Of a stretch of 64,000 nucleotides of DNA, positions 36,037 to 44,351 are shown in pieces. The notes beneath the pieces were generated by a model that made no database searches, was not told where the DNA came from, and was given only the letters and a program-made list of their open reading frames with translations. Position numbers and translations under genes: made by a program. Positions within the stretch are counted from its first letter, which is position 1, and each line of letters starts with the position of its first letter. Source of the stretch: Chloroflexota bacterium (lineage in GTDB: Bacteria > Chloroflexota > Dehalococcoidia > Tepidiformales > Tepidiformaceae); contig JAPPBY010000005.1 in the NCBI GenBank assembly GCA_026702615.1, positions 26,661 to 90,660 on the forward strand, read 5' to 3'.

Positions 36037-37185
36037 ATGATTGACTGGCTTGGCATCGAGCATCTCTTCGAACTGTCCACCGGGGAGAAGATCGCCGGGA
36101 TATTCACGCCTCTCGCCATCTTCGCCGCCTTCGCCATCGCGACGGTCGTCCTGCCGGGGAGGTGGGTCCCCGGTTACGTAACGGACCCGGCGACCGGCGA
36201 ACCCCGCCGGTACCGCCTCAACGGCCTCCTCGTCTTTGTCGTTGCGGTGCTCGTGTGGGGCTTCGAGGTCATCCCCGGACTCGATCGGGAGTTCTTCTAC
36301 CGAACCTCGCTCTACGCCGTCGCCGGTGGAACCGGCTTCTGCCTGCTCTTCACGGCGCTGGCCGTGTACACCCAGCCGAGGGTCGAGAACCGCAATCCCA
36401 TCATCGACTTCTACCTTGGCCGTATCCAGGAGCTGAGGTTCTTCGGCGACCGCCTCGACCTGAAGATGACCTTCTACGTCGTCGGCGGGACGATGCTGGG
36501 CATCAACGCCATGTCCGGTGCGGCCTGGCACTACGAGCAGTTCAGCCCGACCAACGAGGTCAACCTCGGCGTCTTCCTCTACGCCGCTATCTTCACCTTT
36601 TACGTCTTCGACTACTTCGTCTTCGAGCGCGTCCAGCTCTACACCTTCGACCTCATCCACGAGCGGATGGGCTTCAAGATGTTCTGGGGCGACAACATCG
36701 TCTACGGGTGGCTGTTCATCATTCCCCTGTACGGCATGGCCGCCTACCCGGACCCCGGCTTCGGCACCGCCTGGACGTACGTCTGGATCATCGGCGCGTC
36801 CGCGCTCTTCCTCGTCGGATGGAGCATCTCGCGCGGCGCCAACCTGCAGAAGTACACCTTCAAGCGCTGGCCTGACCGCAAGTTCCTGGGCATCATCGAG
36901 CCCCGCTACATCCAGGCCGGCGAACGCAAGATCCTGACCAGCGGCTACTGGGGCGCCGCCCGCCACTTCAACTACATGGGCGAGGGCTTCTTTGCGCTGG
37001 CCGTGGGCCTCTCTTTCGGCCACTTCGACGTCGCCTGGTCGTGGGCCTACGCGATCTTCGTCATCTCCATGTTCACCTGGCGCCAGGTCGAGGACGACCG
37101 CGCCTGCGCGGAGAAATACGGCCCCGAGAAGTGGGCCGAGTACCAGGAGAAGGTCCCTTACCGCATCGTCCCGGGGATTTACTAG
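36037..37185 (+). CDS. ERG4/ERG24-family sterol reductase-like protein
   Basis: A 382-residue polytopic membrane enzyme of the family that contains yeast ERG24 (C14) and ERG4 (C24) sterol reductases, DHCR7 and lamin B receptor. Family landmarks are present in order. GRIQELRFFGD and WHYEQF are near 130-170, LIHERMGFKMFWGD near 210, and NLQKYTFKRWPD near 270. The NADPH-site region LTSGYWGAARHFNYMGE follows near 310, and the C-terminus AEKYGPEKWAEYQEKVPYRIVPGIY closes it. All residues that I know as conserved appear intact. The family reduces C=C bonds in sterols or related polycyclic lipids. Which substrate a bacterium without visible sterol genes would use is open. Confidence 0.9.
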   Translation: MIDWLGIEHLFELSTGEKIAGIFTPLAIFAAFAIATVVLPGRWVPGYVTDPATGEPRRYRLNGLLVFVVAVLVWGFEVIPGLDREFFYRTSLYAVAGGTGFCLLFTALAVYTQPRVENRNPIIDFYLGRIQELRFFGDRLDLKMTFYVVGGTMLGINAMSGAAWHYEQFSPTNEVNLGVFLYAAIFTFYVFDYFVFERVQLYTFDLIHERMGFKMFWGDNIVYGWLFIIPLYGMAAYPDPGFGTAWTYVWIIGASALFLVGWSISRGANLQKYTFKRWPDRKFLGIIEPRYIQAGERKILTSGYWGAARHFNYMGEGFFALAVGLSFGHFDVAWSWAYAIFVISMFTWRQVEDDRACAEKYGPEKWAEYQEKVPYRIVPGIY

Positions 37186-37195
37186 GAGTCACTTC

Positions 37196-37218
37196 GCCGG
37201 CGGCAGTCAACCGCCGGC
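37196..37218 (+). terminator. GC hairpin after the sterol reductase gene
   Basis: Perfect 8-bp stem GCCGGCGG (37196-37203) with CCGCCGGC (37211-37218) and a seven-base loop, eleven bases after the stop at 37185. There is no T-run, so it is a plausible but unproven terminator or 3' stabiliser. Confidence 0.5.
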
Positions 37219-37316
37219 CCTGGGCTTCGCGTCGTCCTGGGAATAGGGGCATCTCACGCCTGATAACCCGGCACCTGAATCGCAAGGCTGCGTTGTCAAC
37301 GTCAGGAAGAACCCAC

Positions 37317-37430
37317 CAAGGGGATCTTTGCCCTGGATCCCCTTGACAAGATCCTTGAGATCGACCTAGAGTGCTCGCACATGAGGATCTCGACGAAGAG
37401 ATCAATGGAGAAGAGCACCAATGGCAGATC
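37317..37430. promoter_or_regulatory. GATC cluster with 10-bp inverted repeat
   Basis: Seven GATC sites start at 37323, 37336, 37350, 37359, 37386, 37400 and 37427. The first two belong to a perfect 10-bp inverted repeat, CAAGGGGATC (37317-37326) and GATCCCCTTG (37336-37345). Two later ones form GATCTC/GAGATC (37386-37403). The spacings are 13, 14, 9, 27, 14 and 27 bases. The last lies inside the third codon region of the DGQHR gene. About one GATC per 290 bases is expected at this base composition. This is a likely operator or DNA-modification-sensitive promoter. Confidence 0.6.
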
Positions 37431-38650
37431 ACCACTCCGGACACAACGGTTCCCGAACCACCGCGCTCAAAGGCTTGTTGCTCGTGCAGCGCGGGCAGCC
37501 AATCTTGCTGTCGGCGATGCCGCCGAAGCAGGTCATTCACCATCGCCGAATTGATGAGTTCGACAGTATTGCGAACCCTGATGGGTACCAGCGCAATGCT
37601 GTGACAGCCCGCATGAGAAAGGCGGGGGACTACTACCGGGGGACCGAGGGACGCATGCCGGGTCTCATGCCGAACCCGCTGCTCGCGAATATTCGGGAGG
37701 GTGACCTCGCGGAGGCGGACCTGAATTTCTGCGATGGGAACAGGGCCGAGTATGAAAATGCGAAGGCGACTGGGGGAAACTGGGTCGGGGTTGTCAGGCT
37801 AGACCTCCCCCTGGATGTTCCGGTTTGGATCTATGACGGTCAGCACAGAGTTGGTGGCATCGAGCTGGTGGCTGCCGATCTGGGGGCTCTTCCAGTACCC
37901 CTCTCGGTCACCCTTGGGCTGCCCCGCGAGGCTGAGATGCGAGAGTTCTATGAGGTGAACACGAACGCAAAGTCGGTAAAGACCGACCTTGCGTGGGAAT
38001 TACTGCGCCACATGGCCGTCGATGACCCTCAGCTGGCCGCACTCTTGGAGGAGACAGGACGTGACTGGACCGTTCGCGGCGTGGAGGTGGTTCACGAGCT
38101 ACTCTCTGTGAGTGCTGTGTGGGCTGAGTCAATTCAGTCGCCCAACACCCGAAGGAAGCCCAACGACCGTTTGACTGTGACTCAGGCACAGTTCGTGAAG
38201 TCGTTGAGGCCGGTCCTCAACATGCCGCTGCTGCAGAAGGCCTCGGCAACTACCGTTGCCGGTGTAGTTGACGCCTATTGGGAGGGCATTGCCAAGATTT
38301 TCCCCAGGCTCTTTTCGGCCGACGCCAGTCCTAAGGACTACGTCATCCAGAAAGGGGCGGGAGTGACCGCGTTCCACCGCGTACTCCCCTTCGCCATCGA
38401 GACCCTACGTGCGCGTAGCGAGCGGCTGGGCGACTCCGATGCGTACGCTGCTGTCATGTCGAAGCTGCCAGAACTTGCTGGCGATGTGTTCGACGAGGAT
38501 GGAACGGCCTCAACCGTTAGCGGCCCGGAGTTTTGGCTTTCTGGGAGCCAGGGGGTCGCAGGTCAGTTCACTGGGGAGGCTGGCTACAGGCGGCTCGCGT
38601 CCCGGATCCAGGCCCTCATGCCGAAACCCTCGGAGGAGATCATCCTCTAA
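37421..38650 (+). CDS. DGQHR-domain (DndB-like) protein
   Basis: A 409-residue protein with the defining DGQHR motif at residues 139-143 (WIYDGQHRVGG) and the later FYEVNTNAKSVKTDLAW signature near 187-203. DGQHR proteins have a ParB/Srx-like fold and include DndB of the phosphorothioate system and DpdB of the 7-deazaguanine DNA system. DndB is a transcriptional regulator. No DndA, C, D, E or Dpd gene is visible here, so it is an orphan in this window. Base composition is lower in GC than its neighbours and rarer codons appear, which suggests transfer. The start ATG at 37421 follows GGAG ten bases upstream. Confidence 0.85.
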   Translation: MADHHSGHNGSRTTALKGLLLVQRGQPILLSAMPPKQVIHHRRIDEFDSIANPDGYQRNAVTARMRKAGDYYRGTEGRMPGLMPNPLLANIREGDLAEADLNFCDGNRAEYENAKATGGNWVGVVRLDLPLDVPVWIYDGQHRVGGIELVAADLGALPVPLSVTLGLPREAEMREFYEVNTNAKSVKTDLAWELLRHMAVDDPQLAALLEETGRDWTVRGVEVVHELLSVSAVWAESIQSPNTRRKPNDRLTVTQAQFVKSLRPVLNMPLLQKASATTVAGVVDAYWEGIAKIFPRLFSADASPKDYVIQKGAGVTAFHRVLPFAIETLRARSERLGDSDAYAAVMSKLPELAGDVFDEDGTASTVSGPEFWLSGSQGVAGQFTGEAGYRRLASRIQALMPKPSEEIIL

Positions 38651-38771
38651 TGCGGAATACTCGGACGTTCTCGGTGTGGGGGGCTCACCTCCACCTGTAG
38701 CTGTCGTGGCGACGAATAACTCGCTCCGGCCCCGCCACTGCCGGCCATACTATGCCTGCGCTGCTTCTGCC

Positions 38772-39263
38772 CTAGTCCACTTCCGCGTAGGTGAGCAGCC
38801 ACTCTCCGTCGAACTGCTCATAGATGAACTTCATCTTGACGGAGCTCCCGCCGAACCGCGCCGTGTGCTTGATCTCCCACTTCCCCGGCTCAATCTCCCT
38901 GGGTGGGGATGTCTCCTCTGCTACGAAGACGGTGCCACGGTCCTTGAAAGGCGCCATGTTGCGCTCGAGGTCTTGCCTCTCGGTCGTCCAGTAGCTCGCC
39001 GCGTAGAACTGCCTGAGGTCGTCAAGCACGTAGGTGTTGTAGACCTCCCACAGCTCCATGGTCCTCTCGCTGAGGTAGGCGGCAAGCTCCGCGTCCGCTT
39101 CGCTCAGCGGCTCCTGTGGCGGGGGTGGTTCTTCCTCCCCCCCTCCGCCACACGCGGCCAAGGCGGCCACGGCAAGCGCCGCCAGGACGCACAGCAACCC
39201 GACCGTCCCGCTCTTGCGGACCGAACCGGTCCGCGTCTCTCGAAGCCTGTTGCTGAGTGTCAC
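38772..39263 (-). CDS. Lipoprotein of unknown function
   Basis: A 163-residue lipoprotein. A GTG at 39263 follows CGGAGGCACC. Upstream reading on the same frame is only antisense of the P450 gene, so this start is preferred. A basic N-terminus (RLRETRTGSVRKSG) and hydrophobic run end in the lipobox LAAC at residue 38 (Cys), then GGGG, acidic and poly-Pro linker. The mature domain (about 55-163) is a mixed helix and strand domain ending in a sheet (KWEIKHTARFGG, KMKFIYEQFDGEWLLTYAEVD), like an NTF2-type or lipid-carrier fold. The family was not recognised. Confidence 0.75.
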   Translation of the reverse strand: MTLSNRLRETRTGSVRKSGTVGLLCVLAALAVAALAACGGGGEEEPPPPQEPLSEADAELAAYLSERTMELWEVYNTYVLDDLRQFYAASYWTTERQDLERNMAPFKDRGTVFVAEETSPPREIEPGKWEIKHTARFGGSSVKMKFIYEQFDGEWLLTYAEVD

Positions 39264-39452
39264 GGTGCCTCCGTTCAGGACTTGAAACCCGTACAAGGAT
39301 ACTAGCCGCACGTCGGACCCTGCACATTTGTGTCTGTGCGCCTCAACCGCGAACGCCGGCGACAGGAGACGCACTCCCCTGGCCTGGCTGAAGGCGGTAC
39401 CGCCCTGGAGCGGGCGGTACACTGCCGGCCATCCGGGTCTCGGGGGAGCGCC

Positions 39453-40592
39453 ATGCCTGTCCGTCCTTTCGCTCCCCACGCGACCGTCGACCCGTACCCC
39501 GGACACCGGCGCCTGCTGCGGCGCAGCTCGCCCTACCACGAGCCCGACCTCGGCGCATGGGTCGTGACGCGGCACTCCGACATCCTCGACATCCTGCGCA
39601 ACCCCCGCGTGTTCTCGTCCTCGGGCAAGACGGGCGTCGACGACCCCAGCCGCATCATCATCCTCGTGAACGACGACCCCCCGCGACACACCGAGCGACG
39701 CGCGCTCGTGCAGCGGCCGATGACGCGCCGCCTCAACGACGACCTCGACACCTGGATCGAGCGTCGCGTCGACGGGCTGCTCGACGCGGTCGACCCGGGA
39801 AACGTCGAGGCGATGGGCGACTTCGCGGTGGGGCTCCCCGTTTCCGTGATCACGCACCTGCTCGGCATTCCCGATGAGGACAGCCACCGCTTCATGCGCA
39901 TGCGCAGCCCCCAGCGTGGCCAGACCCAGCAGGAGCGCGAGGCCGAGTTCACCGCCATCGTCGGTTACCTCCGGCGGCTCGTCGCCGAGCGCCGGCGCGA
40001 GCCCCGCGACGACCTCATCAGCGAGGTCCTCGCGCATGACCGCCACGGGCCGAGCCTGCAGGAGTGGGAGATCGTCGGGCTCTGCATCACCCTGCTCGTG
40101 GCCGGCAACGAGACCACCAGCAACCTCATCGCGAACAGCCTCAACGTGCTCGCCGCCGACCCGGACCTCTGGCATCGCCTTCGCGACGAGAGGGAGCTTG
40201 TGCCCGTCTTCATCGAGGAGATGGTGCGCTGGCAGTCCCCGACGCAGACCATCTTCCGGACGACGACCGAGGCCACCGAGATCGGCGGGACCCGCCTCCC
40301 CGCGGGCTCCGTGGTGGCCCTCGGAGTTGGGGCGGCAAACCGCGACCCGCGGGTCTTCCACCATGCCGACGTGATGGACCTCGAGCGCGATGTGCGGGAC
40401 CACCTCGGCTTCGGCAGCGGCGCGCACTACTGCATCGGCGCCCCGTTCTCGCGCCTCGAGACCGAGAAGCTGCTCGGCTCCATGCTCGACCGCTACGACC
40501 GCATTGAGCCCGGCGAGCGGAAAGCGCAACGCCAGACCGAGTCCCCCTTCATCTACGGCTTCCGCCGCTTGCCGCTCGTGCTCAGGCCCTAG
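39453..40592 (+). CDS. Cytochrome P450 (soluble, class I type)
   Basis: A 379-residue P450, slightly short of the usual 400. I-helix oxygen site AGNETT is at residues 217-222, the K-helix ExxR dyad Glu255-Arg258 region is in IEEMVR, and the heme loop FGSGAHYCIG gives Cys327. There is no membrane anchor. A longer ORF exists upstream, but the ATG at 39453 has GGGGGAG at 39442-39448 and its N-terminus (MPVRPFAPHATVDPYPGHRRLLR) is the usual start of bacterial P450s. It needs ferredoxin and reductase partners, which are not adjacent. Substrate unknown. It ends at a terminator shared with the convergent ABC operon. Confidence 0.93.
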   Translation: MPVRPFAPHATVDPYPGHRRLLRRSSPYHEPDLGAWVVTRHSDILDILRNPRVFSSSGKTGVDDPSRIIILVNDDPPRHTERRALVQRPMTRRLNDDLDTWIERRVDGLLDAVDPGNVEAMGDFAVGLPVSVITHLLGIPDEDSHRFMRMRSPQRGQTQQEREAEFTAIVGYLRRLVAERRREPRDDLISEVLAHDRHGPSLQEWEIVGLCITLLVAGNETTSNLIANSLNVLAADPDLWHRLRDERELVPVFIEEMVRWQSPTQTIFRTTTEATEIGGTRLPAGSVVALGVGAANRDPRVFHHADVMDLERDVRDHLGFGSGAHYCIGAPFSRLETEKLLGSMLDRYDRIEPGERKAQRQTESPFIYGFRRLPLVLRP

Positions 40593-40613
40593 CGCTTCCC
40601 CCGGCCCACAAGA

Positions 40614-40641
40614 AAGCGGCCCGCCGGAAGGCGGGCCGCTT
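40614..40641. terminator. Bidirectional terminator hairpin
   Basis: A perfect 12-bp stem (AAGCGGCCCGCC, 40614-40625, with its complement 40630-40641) and a GGAA tetraloop lie between the convergent P450 and peptide-ABC genes. The outer A/T pairs and the position 21 bases after one stop and 32 from the other fit a terminator serving both strands. Confidence 0.75.
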
Positions 40642-40673
40642 CGTTAGGGCAACTGCTCGGAGTTGCGAGGTCG

Positions 40674-42428
40674 TTAGCCGATGCGCTCCTTCTCCGCCGG
40701 GTCGATCCAGAGCTGCTGGAACCACGAGGTGAGGCCCGCTACCAGCACAACGTCCTTCAGGTAGCTCCACCACGTCGGGTGGAACACGATCTGGGCGCTG
40801 AAGATGTGCGGCGCCTCGTCGAGCAGGAAGTCGTCCGCCTCGCGGATGACGGCCGCCCGCTCCTCGATGTCCACGAGCCCCCGCTGCTTCTCGACCAGCG
40901 CGTCGAAGTCGGGGTTGTTGTAGCTCGCGAAGTTGAACGAGCCGCCCGAGTGGAAACGCGTGTCGATGTAGTGGCCGGGGTCGATGGCGCCGTTGTTACT
41001 GGCGATGCACATGTCGAAGTTCTTCTGCTGCCGGGCCACGATCCACTCCGTCGTGGGAACCTCGTTCAGCTCGAGCTCCACCCCGATCTGCTTCAGGTTC
41101 TCCTTGAAGGCGATCCCGTGGTTGCCGATGTAGCCCTGCTTCAGCGTCGTCAGGTTCAGGCCGTCGCCGTAGCCGGCCGCCTCCAGCAGCTTCTTCGCAT
41201 CGGCGATGTCCTGGTCCTTGGGCTGGCGGTAGCCCGGGAGCTCCGCCATCTCCTCCTGCGTGCGCCCGTAGAGCGGGAAGTACCCTGCCTGCGGGACCGC
41301 CGTCATGGTCAGGCCCGCCTCCTTGCCCCAGGCGTTCTGGAACGAGTCGCGGTCCGCGGCCAAATGCAGCGCCTGCCGCACGCGCTTGTCGCCGTACGGT
41401 TCGCGCGTGAGGTTCAGGTCGATGTCGTACGTGGACGAGAGCACCTTCGGGCGGCTCTGGATGGCGTCGCCGAACTCGGCCTGCAACTCCTCCACCGCCT
41501 GCTTCACGTTGCCCGTAATGAACGAGCTTGCGTCGATCTGGCGGCTGCGGAAGGCGGCGCCGCGCGCCGACCGGTCCGCAATGGGGATGAAGTTCACCTG
41601 GTCGAGCCACGGCTGCCCGGGCTCGTAGAAGTTCGGGTTGCGGTCCAGATGACTTCCGACCCCGACCTCCAGCTCGCCCCGTACGAAGGCGCCCGTGCCG
41701 ACCATGTTCTCGTAGAGCTTGATGCCCTCGTCGCCGACGGCGTCGTTTTGCTCCTTGTTCACCATCAGGTACGCGTCGTCCGCGATGACAGTGATCATCG
41801 GCGCGTGCGGCACGCTCGTCACGAGCTTGTAGGTCGATTCGTCGATCGCTTCGTGGCTCTGGGCCGTGTCGAGCTTCGAGCCGAAGACAAACTCCGGGTT
41901 GTCCTTCGCCATGCGCGTCACGCCGAAGACGGCGTCCTCAGCCGTGAACTTCCGCCCGTTGGCCGGTGGCAAGTCGTGCCAGTGAACGTTGTCCCGGATG
42001 GTGAAGATGTAGGTCACCTCGTCCGGCTGCTCCGGTGGCATGGCGATGTCGGGCAGGATGTTGAACTTGTCGTCGTACTTGATGATCCGCGAGTACACGT
42101 ATCCAAGGCCGAGCGAATACGTGCCGCCGAGGATCGTGATCGCCGGGTCGAACACGTCCGGCTCTCGAGAGGCTCCCTCGATGTTGAACACGCCTCCCTG
42201 GACCTGGCCGCCGGCCGGCGCCGCTGCCTCCGTTGCCGCCGCCTCCGTGGCGGCCTCGGTGGCCGGCGCCGCAGTCGCCACGGGAGTCGCGTCGTCATCA
42301 TCATCGTCATCGTCGCCGCAGCCCGCGATCGCGAGCGCGCCGAGACCAGCGGCCCCGGCGGCGGCTCCGCCAAGGACCGCACGCCTCGATACTCGCCTGC
42401 GCCAGTAACGGCTCCAATAGCTCTCCAT
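40674..42428 (-). CDS. Peptide ABC transporter substrate-binding lipoprotein (family 5)
   Basis: A 584-residue periplasm-facing binding protein of the DppA/OppA family. The N-terminus is a twin-arginine-like signal (RRRVSRRAVLGGAAAG) and a lipobox with Cys37 (AIAGC). It is followed by a poly-Asp run and an Ala/Thr/Pro linker. The SBP_bac_5 domain contains TYKLVTSVPHAPMITVIAD, GTGAFVRGELEVG and the C-terminal NYNNPDFDALVEKQRG-like segment. It likely binds short peptides or acylated amino acids, since the operon also carries a D-aminoacylase. It is the last gene of the four-gene operon. Confidence 0.9.
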   Translation of the reverse strand: MESYWSRYWRRRVSRRAVLGGAAAGAAGLGALAIAGCGDDDDDDDDATPVATAAPATEAATEAAATEAAAPAGGQVQGGVFNIEGASREPDVFDPAITILGGTYSLGLGYVYSRIIKYDDKFNILPDIAMPPEQPDEVTYIFTIRDNVHWHDLPPANGRKFTAEDAVFGVTRMAKDNPEFVFGSKLDTAQSHEAIDESTYKLVTSVPHAPMITVIADDAYLMVNKEQNDAVGDEGIKLYENMVGTGAFVRGELEVGVGSHLDRNPNFYEPGQPWLDQVNFIPIADRSARGAAFRSRQIDASSFITGNVKQAVEELQAEFGDAIQSRPKVLSSTYDIDLNLTREPYGDKRVRQALHLAADRDSFQNAWGKEAGLTMTAVPQAGYFPLYGRTQEEMAELPGYRQPKDQDIADAKKLLEAAGYGDGLNLTTLKQGYIGNHGIAFKENLKQIGVELELNEVPTTEWIVARQQKNFDMCIASNNGAIDPGHYIDTRFHSGGSFNFASYNNPDFDALVEKQRGLVDIEERAAVIREADDFLLDEAPHIFSAQIVFHPTWWSYLKDVVLVAGLTSWFQQLWIDPAEKERIG

Positions 42429-42483
42429 GCTGGGTCCTCCTTCGACCGCTGTTGGAAAGGCACTATACGACAGGGTGCAATAG

Positions 42484-43386
42484 CTAGAGCGAGCGCAGGC
42501 GCGGGTCCCACACGTCTCGGATGGCGTCGCCGAACAGGTTCACGCCGAACACGGCAAGGCTGATGGCGATGCCGGGGAAGATGGCCAGGTGAGGTGCGTA
42601 CAGGATCTCACCGCGCGACTCGTTCAGCAGGTTGCCCCACTCGGGCGTTGGTGGCTGCACGCCCAGGCCGAGGAAGCTCAGGCCCGCGCTGATCAGCAGC
42701 AGGCTCCCGATCGAGGTCGTGATGAGCACGGCCACCGGTGGTAGCAGGTTGGGCAGCAGGTGGCGCCCGAGCACCCTCGGCGTGCGCGCGCCCATCGCGT
42801 AGGCGGCCTCGATGTAGGGCTCGTTCAGCAGGGAGAGGGCCACGCTCCGCGCCACCCGGATCGTGGGCGGGATCACGAGCAGGGTGAGGACGATGATCAG
42901 GTCTAACGTGTCCCGTCCCAGCACAGTCACAAGGAAGAGCGCCAGGATGATCCCGGGCAGCGCTAGGAACGAATCCACGATGCGCTGGAAGAGCAGATCC
43001 ACCCAGCCCTTCGCCCAGGCCGAGACGACGCCGAAGAACGTACCCCCGATGAAGCCGAAGATGACCCCGATGACGGCCAGCGCGATCGTCGGCCGCCCCC
43101 CGCTCATCATGCGCGAGTAGTAGTCCCGCCCGTTGTTGTCCGTGCCGAACCAGTGCGCGGTGCTCGGCCCCTCCTGGAAGGCAGGCGAGAGCGCGTTGGG
43201 ATCGGTCCGCACCATCCACTCGCCGAAGATCGCGATCACCAGGATGAGGATCACGAGCACCAGCCCGAGCGCTCCCACGGGTTGCGTTCGCACGAACCGT
43301 CCGAAGCGCCGGACGAGACCGATTGCACGCTCGCGCAGGACGTTGGGGGCTTCGACGCCGGGTTCGGGAGCCGTCATCGCCGTCAT
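42484..43386 (-). CDS. Peptide ABC transporter permease (DppC-like)
   Basis: A 300-residue permease of the DppC/OppC class with a long N-terminal cytoplasmic region and six membrane segments. The BPD_transp_1 coupling loop is near residue 200 (EPYIEAAYAMGARTPRVLGRHLLPN). The N-terminus lacks a signal peptide. It overlaps the DppB-like gene by four bases (42484-43386 against 43383-44327), so the two subunits are translationally coupled. Its C-terminus ends DVWDPRLRSL, typical of the class. Confidence 0.9.
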   Translation of the reverse strand: MTAMTAPEPGVEAPNVLRERAIGLVRRFGRFVRTQPVGALGLVLVILILVIAIFGEWMVRTDPNALSPAFQEGPSTAHWFGTDNNGRDYYSRMMSGGRPTIALAVIGVIFGFIGGTFFGVVSAWAKGWVDLLFQRIVDSFLALPGIILALFLVTVLGRDTLDLIIVLTLLVIPPTIRVARSVALSLLNEPYIEAAYAMGARTPRVLGRHLLPNLLPPVAVLITTSIGSLLLISAGLSFLGLGVQPPTPEWGNLLNESRGEILYAPHLAIFPGIAISLAVFGVNLFGDAIRDVWDPRLRSL

Positions 43387-44327
43387 GAGTAGCGGATCCT
43401 CGGATCGAACACGGTGTAGGTGAGGTCGATAATGAGATTCACGAGCGTGAACAGCACGCCCGCGAGCAGCACGAAGGCCTGCACGGCCGGGTAGTCGGAC
43501 TGGTTCACGGAGTTGACGATGTACCGCCCCAGCCCGGGCAGCGAGAAGATCTGCTCAAGGAAGACCGAGCCCGAGATCATCCCGCCGAGCGAGAGACCGA
43601 TCACGGTAACGACGGGGATCATCGCGTTCTTGAGCACGTGCCGCCAGATCACCGTGAAGCCCAGCAGGCCCTTGGCGCGCGCCGTGCGCACGTAGTCCTG
43701 TCGCAGCGCTTCGAGCACCTGTACGCGCGTCAGCCGCAACAGGATGGAGGAGAAGGCCAGGGCCCCCACCGCCGCCGGAATCGCTACTTGTCCGAGGTTG
43801 GCGAACGGGTCCTCGAGGAAGTCGACGTACCCGAACTTGATCGACCAGTCGGTGAACACCGGTGGCAGGCCCACCACCAGCGTGGCCGAGACGAACACCG
43901 GGATCGCCAGCCCGAACGTGGTCACGAAGCGCAGGACGTGGTCCTCGATCTTGTTCTGGCGCACCCCCGCGATGATGCCCGCGCCCACACCGAACATAGT
44001 GGACATAAGCAAGGTCATCAGGCCCAGTTCGAGCGTGACCGGCAGCCGGTCCCATAGCTCGTTGCGGATGGGCCGGTCGTTCCAAAGGGAGTTGCCGAAG
44101 TCGCCCTGGAAGATGCCGCCCAGCCAGTCGCCGTACTGGACAATCACAGGACGGTCCAGTCCCAGGTGGGCGCGCAGGGCCTCCGCCCGCGCGGGCGTGT
44201 ACGAGTTCTCCAGCTTGGCCGCCACGATGTCGCCCGGGATCGCGTCGACCATGAAGAACACCGCGATCGACAGGATGAAGAGTACAACCGGTACGGCGAC
44301 CAGGCGGCGGACGATATAGGCGGTCAT
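43383..44327 (-). CDS. Peptide ABC transporter permease (DppB-like)
   Basis: A 314-residue permease starting MTAYIVRRLVAVPVVLFILS, the usual first membrane segment of DppB/OppB. The EAA coupling loop is EALRQDYVRTARAKGLL near residue 205. Motifs GLDRPVIVQYGDWLGGIFQGDFGNSLW and LPGLGRYIVNSVNQSDYPAVQAFVLL are class hallmarks. It follows the deacylase gene by 25 bases. No ATPase gene for this operon lies in the window. Confidence 0.92.
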   Translation of the reverse strand: MTAYIVRRLVAVPVVLFILSIAVFFMVDAIPGDIVAAKLENSYTPARAEALRAHLGLDRPVIVQYGDWLGGIFQGDFGNSLWNDRPIRNELWDRLPVTLELGLMTLLMSTMFGVGAGIIAGVRQNKIEDHVLRFVTTFGLAIPVFVSATLVVGLPPVFTDWSIKFGYVDFLEDPFANLGQVAIPAAVGALAFSSILLRLTRVQVLEALRQDYVRTARAKGLLGFTVIWRHVLKNAMIPVVTVIGLSLGGMISGSVFLEQIFSLPGLGRYIVNSVNQSDYPAVQAFVLLAGVLFTLVNLIIDLTYTVFDPRIRYS

Positions 44328-44351
44328 CCCTGGGAACGATCCTCCTCTTGC

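Noticed and set aside
37381..37420. An ATG at 37381 as the start of a leader peptide or earlier start of the DGQHR gene
   Set aside because: It is in a different frame from the DGQHR gene and has no ribosome site; the GATC cluster explains the region better.
39264..40529. Minus-strand extension of the lipoprotein frame up to 40529
   Set aside because: The extension is antisense of the P450 gene. A GTG with a good ribosome site at 39263 gives a normal lipoprotein signal.
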